From Diprion similis (lineage: Eukaryota > Arthropoda > Insecta > Hymenoptera > Diprionidae), in assembly GCF_021155765.1 (NCBI RefSeq), contig NC_060115.1, positions 5,374,493 to 5,438,492 on the forward strand: a stretch of 64,000 bases of DNA, in the 5' to 3' direction. The number at the start of each line of letters is the position of its first letter. The stretch's first letter is position 1. The position numbers were made by a program, and so were the translations under genes. Below the pieces are notes generated by a model. That model had not been told where the DNA came from. It did no database searches and worked only from the letters and a program-made list of their open reading frames with translations. Below, in pieces: positions 52,908-63,532 of the stretch.

Positions 52908-55900
52908 TGCGGAAATACTCTCGCGGGCAAGATTCTTACGGAGAAAGCAAAGTTTCCTAATCACGAGTTGGAACACGTGCCTGACCTTTGACAAGGGAGT
53001 TACCTCGTACACTTCGTTACTCGGTTAGCTCCGGATTTCCGCGGCACTCCGAACGCCATATGCAGTCGAGTGAAACCCTTGGGAAAGGGCTGCAGTGCAA
53101 ACTCCGGGAAATTTTATTCTATTCCTTCGGCGAGCTTTTATCGCTCCGCAGCATATCATACTCGTATAACCTAAGTGTACAATGCACACGTCATCCCTCA
53201 GACGCAGCTACTCTCAGGGATATTATTCTCCTCCTCTTCTAGCTCTTCTCTATTTTCTTCTATTTTCTTTTATTTTCTTCTCTCAGACGAAATCAGCATA
53301 TCCCATCACGTGTTATATCCGCGGTGTGTTTCAGCCTGCACAGTGTCCGTCTCCGCCTGGACCCTCGTCGCCATTTCCGTCGAGCGTTACTACGCCATAT
53401 GTCATCCACTCAGATCACGTCGGTGGCAGACTTTGTCCCACTCCTATCGTCTCATCGCCGTCATCTGGACCGGAAGCCTTATTCTCATGTCGCCGATAGC
53501 CGTACTCAGCGAGCTCAAACCGACCAGCAACGGTGAGTAGCTGTTTTTCATTTCACCCTCGCCCAGCCGATTGATCATCTCAACAAACTTGTTTATTCGA
53601 GTCACATTCCTCGAGCTTTCTCCCTCCCGGGGTTAAGGCTGTATCCGTGCATTGCGGTCGAGTGAAATCACACCGTTCGGTTTGGTTCGTTTCGGTTCCT
53701 TTCGAAGTGATCTCGAATTCTCGGGGAGTTACCCCGTGGAAAGTAGGGCGCGACATATGGCGAGAATCATAGCTGGAGAAAGAAAGTGAATGGCATAAGC
53801 TGCTCGAGTGAGTGCTGCAGGATTTCTCCCCGCGCTGAAGGGGGGGGGGGGGGGGGGGGGAAACTTTTCCGGGATAAGGGTGCGGAATAAGTCCTGTGTC
53901 AGCGAGCCCTGCACCAGAAACTCGAATTTTAATACGATGACAGCGCGGTAACTCCTCGCTAGTTTCTCTCTTAAGCGAGAATCAAAAGTTATAGTTTTGC
54001 ACCTACGCCCTGCCCACACCCACAATCTATGGGTGTATAATTCGTGAAACTGTCGCAGCCAACTACGGCGGCATTTCATCCCCTTCGCATGACTCGTTTC
54101 TAGCGGCACTCGCTTCTAATCCATTAGAGACTCCTATTTTCAACTCTGCCAATTATCCGCGAGCTTTCAACGTCCCTCTATCCATCCCGCGAAAGCTGCG
54201 TGCCTCTGCGCGGGCGCAATGAATGATCATCACTTCGCTCGTTTCCTTCTTGATTAACCGTCTCATTCTTCTTCGGCTTTGTTGTACTGCCGAGGTTTTT
54301 TTTTTTTTGGTTTTTTTTTTTTTTTTGTTTCTCCCCGCCAGCTAATCTTTTTCTGTTCAATTAACCGAGTATAGCTGAAAATAACATAGCGAACGAACTA
54401 ATCCTCCGAGACGATCTCTCTTGCAGACGATCTAAAGCTCCGCGGAGGTGCATGACTCCTCATCGATCGGTGCGCAACTTACGATTATTACAATTGGTAG
54501 AAAAACACGTTATTTAATAAAGCATTACCGCACGCGAATATCAGATTCTCAGCGATAAAGTACGAGGCAAAAGCTCGTTCGACTTAACGGTCGAAAGGTT
54601 AAGGGGACGCCGAGTAATGATCTAGGTATCAAATTAATTAAACGACTGATTATAACAGGCGTCGAGGGGCGTAATTAAGCCCTAATTAAAGGACTTGGAA
54701 AGTGGATAGGCAGCAGCGTAGCATTCTCGTAGAATGCGTGCAAAGACTAGCGAGGAATATTGTCCAACACGTGAGTCGCGAGCGAGCTAATTTCGCAAAT
54801 GAATCGAGGGATGTTACTCGTTACACGCTGCTAATCCGAACACGCGTTTCGCCTACGATTAGGGATGCGAAAAATCTCTCGAGGGGTTTTGCAGGGGATT
54901 TTAGTCGAGTGGTAAAAAAGCTCGAGGAGGAACGCGTTCGTCCGGGTTGAAAGTACCATACGTCAGAGTTAGAGGGTGTCAGACTCAGACTTGCCGGAAG
55001 CTCGACGTCGTATCCGGCCGGACGGACCACTTACTCTTAAAACGTATATATACATGCATTTCTTCACTTTCATTTCTCCACTTCGCGAGACATTTTTAGC
55101 TAAATTTATATTATTCCATCACTTTGCACAGGTCGTGCAAGCTTCTTTTGCACGTCGCGTCGCGTTAGTGAGGAGGAAATTATGCTTTCACTTCGCTTGA
55201 TTTACCTCGGCGATCGTTCGCGTGACGGACAAAGGACTTTAGTGTACCGACGATATAGTACATGGACCATTGTCTTCCGCAGACCGAACCCATCCGGTGG
55301 CTGCCCGAGTCCTGACAAAACGGCGATAAAAGCTCGCTCGCCTCGAAAAACCTCTGACGGATTGACGGAGTGCCTGCTTTACTTTTCATGCTGGGAAATT
55401 GTTTTCTCATCAAATTTTCACTCTCGCTTTTTTTTTTTTCTTTCTTTCTTTTTCACGTACGTATAATATTGCTTTTAGAGGTGATGCACGGTTGATGCAG
55501 TTCTAATCAATGAAATAATTAAAATCTTCCTGATCAAGCTCGTTGTATTTTCGCACAGTGTTTAGATTATAACGACGAAACTTTGCTTGTGTAACTACTT
55601 TCGAGCGATCAATTTTTTTTCCTTGAAATCAAACGAATGGCCCAGAGGACGAGTTTCTCCCGTTTCAGAAATTGTCGGGAAATCTTATCAGATAATTAAA
55701 AAACATCAATTTTCAGTCTCGGTGTAACAACGGCGCGGAAATTTTTTTTTTTTTTTTTTTATCTACTGCTCTACGGAGATAATGAAAAAAAAAAAGAGAG
55801 AATAAAAAACAAAAGTATGGTTCGTTTTACGGAAATCCGTGTGTATAAATCACGGACGTATCTTGCGGCATGTTTCATATCATGTCACGTCATCGTTTCG

Positions 55901-58900
55901 TTTCAGCTTCACAAAAATTGACTGAAATATTAACGCACGATGGTCGGATCGGCTGGCCAGTAAACCCCTTGAAAAAATTCCCGGCGTTTTGACTTCTCCG
56001 CGGTTTCGTTGGTTCGATCTCACCCTCTCGTATATATCACGTGGTTAGCGATGATTTTTTTTCCGTTTCCATCAAGGTTATAAGTCTAAGGAACGTCGTT
56101 TCATCTACAGGGAATTAGGAAGGAAGGGGGAAGAAACGTCGGATGAATATCGGCCCAGATTTGATCCCTCTCTTATATTCCTGCTTGCAATCTTCACCCC
56201 TGAGCTGCTTTCTTTTCTTATTCTATTCAATTTTTTTTTTTTTTTTTTTTTCTCTCTTGTCTCCTCTTTTTCTCCTTTTCGTCCCTTTCTAATATATACT
56301 TTTTTGTTTTTTTTTCCTGCTTCTCCAGCCGGTTGGAAAAGACGCTTGGAATTGTTATGACGAAACTCTGTCACTCGACCTTCGTCGCGCGATTTAAGAG
56401 CTCGGAACAGAATGGACGAGGGGTTGCAGTGAACAGAAAGGAATGACCGGGTGTATTTCGTTATCGCGAGCGTCCCGCTGGCTTTCTGCGACAATCAGCG
56501 CCACCTTCTGCTGGTGGCGTTTTGCCATTTCAGGTCCGACCTGCAGGCGGCGTCCCCCCCCCCCCCCCTATTATGCCAAAGAAAGAAAGAAAGGATCACC
56601 GAAATCGGGGTTATCTCGTCGTCGTCTGCCTCGTAACACCGACTATAATTCTTTTCGGGGTGAAAAAAATTGTCCACTAAAAAAAGTTACTCCAAACTTG
56701 CGTTAAACGCTGCTCGGTATAAATCAGACTTCACCCTCCCCCCCCCCCCCCCCCCCCACACACTTTTCTACCCCGCTTCTTTTAAACTCGCGTTCGTCAA
56801 ACTGTCGAGATTGAAAGCCGAGATTTCATCCCCTGGCTAATTTGAAAGCCGCCCCGTTATGATTCCTCGATCATTTTGTTTCTTTATTTTTTATTTTTTG
56901 CTTTTTCGTTCTCTAGGGTGAAAAGAAATTCAGACTTTCGTGCAAAAACTTATCTATTCTTGATTCGCTTTTCCGCAGGCACTTATCATCGATTCTTTTC
57001 ACCGTTTCTTGTTCCCAGGGCACCAAAAATGCAGGGAGAACTGGCCTGGTCACGGGGAATACGAAAAGGCCTACAACCTGATCCTCGATGCCGTCTTGCT
57101 AATTTTTCCGCTCATCATTCTGGTCACGACTTACACCCTCATCACCATCACTCTTCAGAGCAGCGTTGACCCGACGGTGGTCAGGCATTCAGGTTGGCCA
57201 ACAGATAGATACTGGCAATAGATTATACGTCGCTTCCTTATCCTCTGCAGAGCGAGATGTAAAAATGAAAATCGGGGCGGGTTTTTTTTTTTTTTTTTTT
57301 CTTCTTTGCTCTCTCGCCCGGAAATTTATCCCCAATAATTCATTCGAGTTTTGGGTGAATTTTAATGCCCGCGATATATATTATAGCTCGTATATAATCC
57401 GTCGCGATACCGCGTGGCGACGTTCTTAGATATATTCGTTCCACGTTCTTGAACTCGGAAATTCGTAATTCACTCCGGGAATAATTGGGTAAGTCGGAAA
57501 ATTAGCGCTCAAGTTCAGTCTCGTAATGTACATTACGGAAATGTCATTAGGAACGCGGAATTTCTAAAAGCATCGTTCGTCGTTTCGTCATTGATTAATT
57601 TAATCTTTTTATTATCTGGCCAAAGTTTAGTCCTATATCTTTCTGCAGCATAATTCACGGCATGGTTTTGCACGAAAATCATTTCGCCGACAGACGAGGA
57701 TCAAAGATCGCCACGCTTATTATTCTTGCGTTAACGGATTAGTAAATCAAGTTTGCCGCCTAAGGCGATTGGTTTTTACTCCCAAGAGATTCACTCGCTC
57801 GCTCGCGGAATTGATCGTGGCTATAAATTTGAATATGGAAGACGAAGCTTATGCTAGGTTTATTGAAACTCTTTTTACCTCATCTGAATGTAAGATTCTC
57901 ACTATTTTATATCTCTGGAATCTATATTCACATTTTTGCAATGAAAAAACAAGATGTTAATTTCAAATATATACGAAGTTCTCAACTTCTGTTTCATTTT
58001 CTTTTCTTTCTTTTTTTACATTTGCTAAATAAAGTGGCAACAATAATTTTTTACTCGTTGAATATGAATCAATGATTGAAGTGTCGGTCAAAATTAGTAA
58101 AAATTCGTCAAATCTTACACTAGTTTATTTTTTATATTACAGTTACGGCGGTAAATTCTCGTTAAATAACAATATCCTTATAACAAGGGTTTAAATATTT
58201 TTGGAATCACAAGCAAATTTGGTAGTTAAGTAACTGTTTAGTGTCACTCTAGTCGTGTATAATAAATTTTCTGACACTTTAGTGCAACATCACCATCAGT
58301 CCGTTTGATCTACGCGAATTTATTCGGTTTAACAAAACCTCATCATCGATTTATCGTCGCATCGCGATCAATTCGTTTCAATACTTTCTAGAAAATATTG
58401 TACAACAAACAATAACGATTATGATCGAGCAATAGTAAGACAATCCAGATTTTCTACTTGCAGCAATAAAACTAACTTTCACTCAACGTTCAAGAAGGAT
58501 AAAGATACTTTACGACTACGGGTAAAGAAATGAAAATATTTCAGGACTTTGTTACCCAAAATTCGAATCTGAAAATTTTTCTCGATCCAAGTATCTAAAC
58601 TCCTTCCAAACGGTGATTTCAGCGGCAAACGGCTCGGTGGTTTCGGAGGTTTACCTGGGATCGCGGGGCGATACTTTGACGCGCTGTTCGTTGAGGACGT
58701 TGGAAAGGACGCCGTCGTCTCGACGGAGCTTGCGGCTGGTCGCGAAGTCGTCGGTGGGTGGAATGAAGCCGTGGGACGACCAGGGCGAAACGTCCCAGCG
58801 TTCGACCCGGGGTCGTTCGGCGATGTTGAAGCGGAAGCGGAAGCGACGGATAGTCGAGATGCTCTGCGTCGTGGTCCTCGAATTCTTCCTCTTCTGGACG

Positions 58901-59143
58901 CCGCTCTACGTGATAAACACCGTCGCTCTCTTCAGCCCCGACGCGCTTTACGACGGCCTAAACCCAACCTGGATAAGCTACTTCCACCTCTTGGCGTTCT
59001 GCAGTTCCTGCTGCAATCCGATAACTTATTGCTTCATGAGCAGCGGATTCCGGAAGAGTTTTTCCGGACTTTTTACCGGCTGCTGCAGCCGCGCTTGTGG
59101 CTGTCGGAAACGAGCCGAAGGCCGGTACAGAGAGCCTCCGTAG
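37112..59143 (+). CDS. SKR: Sulfakinin/cholecystokinin-type neuropeptide receptor (class A GPCR), 4 coding exons
   Basis: Coding exons 37112-37412, 53335-53532, 57019-57192 and 58623-59143 are joined in phase 1 throughout and give 397 residues. Seven membrane segments are visible: TM1 about 24-46 (GN at 37-38), TM2 57-80 (D66), TM3 93-120 (C93, ERY at 117-119), TM4 139-158 (W145), TM5 187-211 (P197), TM6 301-325 (FWTP at 315-318) and TM7 343-363 (NPITY at 356-360). C93 should pair with C171 in loop 2. The loop-2 sequence SRRWQTLSH (128-136) and the KCRENWP block are hallmarks of the CCK/gastrin/sulfakinin receptor group. The long basic third loop (about 212-300) and the C-terminal Cys cluster (378-385, likely palmitoylated) also fit. 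Established role: insect sulfakinin receptors are Gq-coupled and signal satiety. A TGA at 37103-37105 lies in frame upstream, supporting ATG 37112. The N terminus is short, and a missed upstream exon is unlikely given that stop. Confidence 0.93.
37741..37788. repeat. Homopurine GGA/GGAGAA-type low-complexity block
   Basis: Nearly pure purine on the + strand with repeated GGAGAAGGAG units. Confidence 0.85.
39751..39781. repeat. GA microsatellite
   Basis: About 15 uninterrupted GA units in receptor intron 1. Confidence 0.95.
43011..43030. repeat. Poly(G) run, 20 bases
   Basis: Uninterrupted G run preceded by GGGGTGGAAC in receptor intron 1. Confidence 0.9.
44092..44443. mobile_element. TA-flanked palindromic MITE, family B copy 2 (internally deleted)
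   Basis: 352 bp with ends AAGTGGGCCAAAGAAAGTGA and, reverse-complemented, GGATGGGCCTAAAAATGACT. TA flanks at 44090-44091 and 44444-44445. The centre (CGATTTTTTTCATTTC, AATGATTGAAAAAT) is collinear with family B copy 1, but most of the arm sequence is missing. The CTCTTAATATT/AATATTAAGAG mini-palindrome is perfect at 44163-44184. It lies next to an AT microsatellite. Confidence 0.85.
47291..47899. mobile_element. TA-flanked palindromic MITE, family A copy 2 (opposite orientation)
   Basis: 609 bp with ends GGGCGGCGCAAAAAAACC and, reverse-complemented, GAGTGGCGCAAAAAAAACC. TA flanks at 47289-47290 and 47900-47901. It is collinear with family A copy 1 when reverse-complemented, including GACAAAATGTTAG, TTTTTGATGTTTTAAGAG and the central AATATT near-palindrome at 47608-47627. 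It is inserted inside a TA microsatellite in receptor intron 1. Confidence 0.88.
50871..51449. mobile_element. Palindromic element, family E (full-length copy)
   Basis: Arms of about 280 bp. The left arm has CCGAATTTTTGCCGCC and the right arm reverse-complemented has CCAATTTTTGCCGCC. Paired inner blocks are GTGATCGAAGTTTCT, GAAATGACATG with GAAATGATATG, and GATAGTAGCACTAAT with ATTAGTGCTACTATC. The right end abuts TA at 51450-51451. The left terminus is diverged, so the left boundary is approximate. Confidence 0.8.
52864..52902. repeat. GA microsatellite
   Basis: About 19 uninterrupted GA units, close upstream of receptor exon 2. Confidence 0.95.
53335..53532 (+). CDS. SKR: Receptor coding exon 2 (TM3 with ERY, TM4)
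   Basis: The acceptor is TGTGTTTCAG ending at 53334 and the donor AAC G|GTGAGT at 53533. It encodes residues 101-166, completing TM3 (CTVSVSAWTLVAISVERYYAI). Joining here gives an ungapped TM3 relative to the CCK-receptor pattern. Using the earlier AG at 53286 would insert 16 residues. Confidence 0.9.
53840..53860. repeat. Poly(G) run, about 21 bases
   Basis: Uninterrupted G run in receptor intron 2. Confidence 0.9.
56738..56757. repeat. Poly(C) run, about 20 bases
   Basis: Uninterrupted C run in receptor intron 2, 260 bases before exon 3. A shorter C run lies near 56557-56569. Confidence 0.9.
57019..57192 (+). CDS. SKR: Receptor coding exon 3 (extracellular loop 2, TM5)
   Basis: The acceptor CTTGTTCCCAG ends at 57018. 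It encodes residues 167-224 (GHQKCRENWP... through TM5 ...TLITITL). The phase-compatible donor is CAG|GTTGGC at 57193, which is a weak site. The frame hits a stop at 57221 if it is not spliced. Confidence 0.85.
58623..59143 (+). CDS. SKR: Receptor coding exon 4 (third intracellular loop, TM6, TM7, C tail)
   Basis: The acceptor GTGATTTCAG ends at 58622 and the stop codon is TAG at 59141-59143. It encodes residues 225-397. Basic RKRKRR (295-300) precedes TM6. The tail contains the FRKSF motif and a run of Cys residues. No close AATAAA was found downstream, so the transcript end is unresolved. Confidence 0.92.
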
Positions 59144-61299
59144 ATTTTGAAGATTTTGCCGATTTTATTCTGCCTGGATGACCGGGAATCGGCGAGCAAT
59201 TCGTCCCGCGTATCGCGCGAACGCGAGACGATGATGCGTGATTAATCGCTCGATAAAGCCCACGTGGGAGGGAGGAAAAGCTCGAATGATTTTCCTCGTC
59301 GTGTCGAGAGGTGAAATTTTATCCCCTCGTGGTAATTCAGCCCCAATTGTCACGTGCCGGTGTTAAAAATCGATTAAGGACGTTGCCTATCCAGCTCGCG
59401 CGGGAACTTTGGCTTCGTTTTTGGCTTCGGAAAAGTCGGCGGGACTTGAATCTATGCCCCTTGCGTTCTGAGTTCTAACGTGCGCAGTGCGAAAAATATC
59501 ACTAGAAGCCCGTATGAGTTTCGCACGGTTGATGAGATTGGGATACGTTTACTGCAGGAGAGGTTGACACGGATATAGTTTGTTTCGAGTATATATCAAT
59601 TATGCGAATAATAAGTTACACGAATCATTGAATAATCATGGCTAATAATATCGAGTTTTCAAGAGATCTATTGCATAACTCGTTGCAGTTAGGTGAAAAA
59701 AATTACAAAAAAAATTACCCAGGCGATCTCGAGCAAAAGATTAATTCTCAGAATCGATTCGAATTGATTCTGGAAAAATCGATTCATCCAAAAAATCGGT
59801 TACAAAAGATTAATCTTCGGAAGATCGATCGTTATTTTTACTTCTTAGTTTTAATGGGTACAGGTAGTCACACAAATTTAGTACTTGTTTAACAGTTTTG
59901 ATACAATTAACAATAGTTTTCTTTGGGTCATATTTGTTTATCACACCGATAGTTATCACATAAATCTAGCTAACTAAGTGGGAAGCTTATTTTATTGTTT
60001 GAGATGTTAGATTTATTCAGCGCTAGAAATTGGTCGATTCTTTTGTATTCTCAAAACTATATTAGCCATAAAATATCGAACGCCAAAATGAAATTTCAAA
60101 CTTTTTTTAATCATAGATTTAAGAACCTCGTCAAACTCGCGGATTATATTATCTATTATCGTGTCTTCGGTTGGCATGTCTTCCGCGACCAATTCTTCGA
60201 CGATCATTTGGCTCGCAGTAATTCTACATTGACCATATATTATGTAACCGATTGACCAGTCTGTAAAAAATATTAGAGCCGGTCTGATTCGAATCCTGAC
60301 CCCAGGTCGTTGGTGTTTCAGATAGATTTTTTACTTCTATTTACAAAATTTTCTTCACTATTGGCCGAAAAATGTTCGTTATTTTAGCTTCGAAAAACCT
60401 ATTTATTGGGTAACCGCGGGGCATATGATAGTAATATTTTTCAGTCAAAAATCTTTTATTTTTTCACGCAATTGTAGTATACGTAAGAAAAATTAAGTTT
60501 TTTCCATTCGCCACTTGCGAGTCAACTTTACGATATTTTAGGCGAAAATATATCGCTATTGGAGAATAAAACAGTAACACACATGTTCGAAAAGGACAGC
60601 GCTAGCTCATTAGATTTTTTTTTTCCAATTAACACAACTGATACAACCGAATCAGTGCCTCAGTCAAGTCTCAGGTTTCACGGAGCTGAATAATTGGCTC
60701 ATTTCGACACGTAAATGTACGTAAATGTAGCGGACGTAGCTGGCGTTGAAACTTTACGCTGCGAGAACGTCTTCGACAGCACGTCATGTTTTCAGTTCAA
60801 TAGTGTATCGTGCATTGACCTTGGCGAGTAGATGCCAAATATAACCCTCAAATAGTCACTTAGGTAGATCAGTGTACGGTAAAAGTCATCGATAAGTTTG
60901 TAATTGTGAGTGAACGAGAGATGGAAAACGATTTTCGGAAGAAAAGATTAACAATTAAATACACATCGAGAAACGGACGGTAAATAAGAATTCGAAGAGA
61001 TTGTTAGGAAAATAGGGTTTTCTGAATTAATGAAACGTGCATGTTAGCTAGTCGGTCTGAAAATGAAAACAATCAAGTCCGCGTAAACAAACTTCACGCC
61101 ATTCTATTTACCTCAACCTCTCTCGCTGACAAGCCGCCAAATTTCTCCAACCCTGGCCCTTCTTCTCACTTTTCCGTAACACTTTCCTTATCTCAGTCAC
61201 AGTGAATCACTAACGAACACTTATCACGGACTTACGGATACTTTACTAATATTTATTCGCGAAGGACGCACCGAATGACGCTCTCGGCTCGCGGTTTAA

Positions 61300-61500
61300 A
61301 TTACGGGTCTGAACGCGTTCGTTGCTGACTTCACGCCGCGGCCGTTAGTTCGTTCGACGGCCGGCCTCAGCCAAAGATGGCGCTGGCGAGCGATCGCCTT
61401 TCGCCGCGGAAATTCGCTGTTTCGTGCTTCAGCTCGTGCAAGTTTTCTCGCAACTCTCAAGTTCGATTTTATTGCTCTTAGTCCCGAATTAAAGGTAAAG
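61300..61500 (+). promoter_or_regulatory. CpG-rich promoter-like block with possible first-exon donor
   Basis: A local CpG island (GCCGCGGCCG, GACGGCCGGCC, CGCCGCGG) in an AT-rich surround. AAGATGGCGC at about 61374-61383 matches the Pho/YY1-type core found at many TATA-less promoters. A good donor AAAG|GTAAAG sits at 61495. The ATG inside this motif opens only a 34-codon frame. It could be the start of a + strand gene running off the window, or a bidirectional promoter. Confidence 0.35.
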
Positions 61501-62773
61501 GATGGATCTGTGTCGTGTGTTTCGTAGAATTTTGAAAAAAAAATTCGTTCTTGTTTTATTACGACGGGAACTTTGCTCACTTTCGGTGTCGTTTTTTACG
61601 ACTCTAAAAAAGAATTTTGAAATTCGAAAAAATGCACGACACAGATTGCTCCATCGCCTTCAAAATGCTTCTAATACAAATTCAATATCTCTGTAAATGA
61701 CGGGGAAAACTTGCATCGCGTGAACCACTGCAAGCGCCAGATGCGCCGGGAGAGTAGGCAACGCCCTTAAGGGATAGACCCTGATACGCGGGACGAATGA
61801 ATAATAATTCGACTATACGAATTATATTTTGTATAATGTAATTTCAATACAGTCCGCTTGGCTCGTGAAAATTACAAACGGCTTCGCGTTCAACATCAAT
61901 TATATTTATTTCATAATATATTACCTCTCGCATGCGGTGATTATTTAAGTGATTCCGCAAGTCGAAGATCGATCGTTATACGATAATATAAAGTGTAACA
62001 TGCGAATACAATTACACCGAATCGATCATCCACTCGCCGCATAAAATAATCAATCCTCAATTGTTTAGTGCTATACATAATAAAGTAACAATATGTAATG
62101 AAATGATATGTATTTTTTCGTACCGTTTACGGAACGTGGTGTGTGTATGAAACCGAATATCACAAACCGACAGAGGCTTTTTCTTCAAATTATAATGTAA
62201 TAAAAATAACAATTGATCTCGCCCGCGTCGGTAAAAAGTTATTGTTATTAATTTCGTATACATATTACGTTGTATATATGTATATATATACGTGAAAATG
62301 CAGATCCGTCGATAATAAGCACGTGTAACAATTGTGCGCATGGAAATATTATTCATAATGGCGTACAATTAGGTAGAACCTTTGCGATATGTACATAATT
62401 AATTGTATAACAATACAGGCATATACATACTACTAATTATCTGATTTATACAATACATCGATCATCAACTATAGATAATTATTTGCAATTTTATACAATC
62501 TCATCATCAATTTTGTATGTGTATTGATCAGCTTCCCTCAGGTGAGAAAGATTTTTCAATCTGTATTCTATAATAATTGTCTGATGTCGGACTTGAACCA
62601 TCAAACGATCATCGATTCGTCAAGTCGGCTTAACAAATGGCGATGAAAAATTCGTCGTGCAGGAATCCGCTCCGAGTCACCTGAAGTTAATTATTACGAT
62701 GTGAAATAATCATTAACGTGGCATAAGAACGAAAGAGAATTACTCTTTCGATTATAATTATGCATATATATTA

Positions 62774-63389
62774 GAGTGGCCCTTAATATTGGTAAGAAAA
62801 AAATTCTCTCACCCCTTAAATTGACTCGAAATACTAAAAAATGATTTTTCAACGTGAAATCCGCTCTTAATTATAATATTAACTCGTACCCCAAAGGCTC
62901 TTTCAAAGAGTTGAAATCGCTTTAATTAGATAAAATGAGAGACTATTTTGATTATTATTCAAGAAGTGGAAATAAAGAATGTTTTAGAGAAAAAATTTTT
63001 AATGTGAAAAAAGGTGAAACTTCTACAAAAATTATCTACAAATCAATGTAACATCTCCGAACATAATTATTGCCAATCTAGCGTTGCAGTTTTTTGATCC
63101 GATTATTTTTCGACTTTCTCCAATCTAATTCATGTGAAAAAAAATAATACTATCGAAATACCGATAACGGCATTAATTTTCGCGGGAAAAACTGTGTAAA
63201 ACTGATTTTCTTCATATTTTTTACCTCGATAATCACTCCCAATCGATTTTAACTCCTTGAGAGGGCCTTTGGAGGACGCGTTAATATTAAAATTAAGAGC
63301 GGATTTCACGTTTAAAAATCATTTTTTAGTTATCCAGTCAATTTAAGGGGTAAGAGAAAAAAAAATTTCTCCCAATTTCAGGGCCACGC
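62774..63389. mobile_element. TA-flanked palindromic MITE, family C
   Basis: 616 bp with ends GAGTGGCCCTTAATATTGG and, reverse-complemented, GCGTGGCCCTGAAATTGGG. TA flanks at 62772-62773 and 63390-63391. Arms of about 170 bp share CCCCTTAAATTGACT, CTAAAAAATGATTTTT and CGTGAAATCCGCTCTTAA. The CTCTTAAT/AATATTAA motif seen in family B recurs in both arms. No coding frame. Confidence 0.87.
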
Positions 63390-63532
63390 TAATATAATTA
63401 TTATACATGTTTATCGAATTCTATAAATTTCACCTGAACTCTGCGCATCCACAGTCTTGCAGCGCATTCAAATGCGACGTATCCGGTCTCCCTGATGCGT
63501 CCTCATCCCTCGTTTCCACGCCTTCCTCGCAA

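Larger units (their letters stand above)
37413..53334 (+). other. Receptor intron 1, 15.9 kb
   Basis: This large intron splits TM3. Its contents include palindromic elements of families B (44092), A (47291) and E (50871), a homopurine block at 37741, GA runs at 39751 and 52864, a 20-G run at 43011 and AT runs at 44049. A moderately GC-rich stretch at 43680-44040 has no exon-like frame. I found no supportable nested gene on either strand. Confidence 0.7.
59144..63532. other. Downstream of receptor: 3' UTR/intergenic
   Basis: After the receptor stop the sequence becomes AT-rich, with no long credible frame. The frames at 59638-59892 and 59995-60255 are low-complexity and domain-free. Identifiable contents are a CpG-rich promoter-like block (about 61300-61500) and palindromic family C (62774-63389). 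Confidence 0.5.

Noticed and set aside
58771..59181. 136-codon + strand frame over receptor exon 4
   Set aside because: Frame-shifted shadow of the receptor exon; Arg/Pro-rich with no domain.
60277..60290. GATTCGAATCC resembling a tRNA B box
   Set aside because: No A box, acceptor stem or anticodon arm at the right distance. Similar lone B-box-like strings at about 19769 and, on the minus strand, 62587-62598 fail for the same reason.
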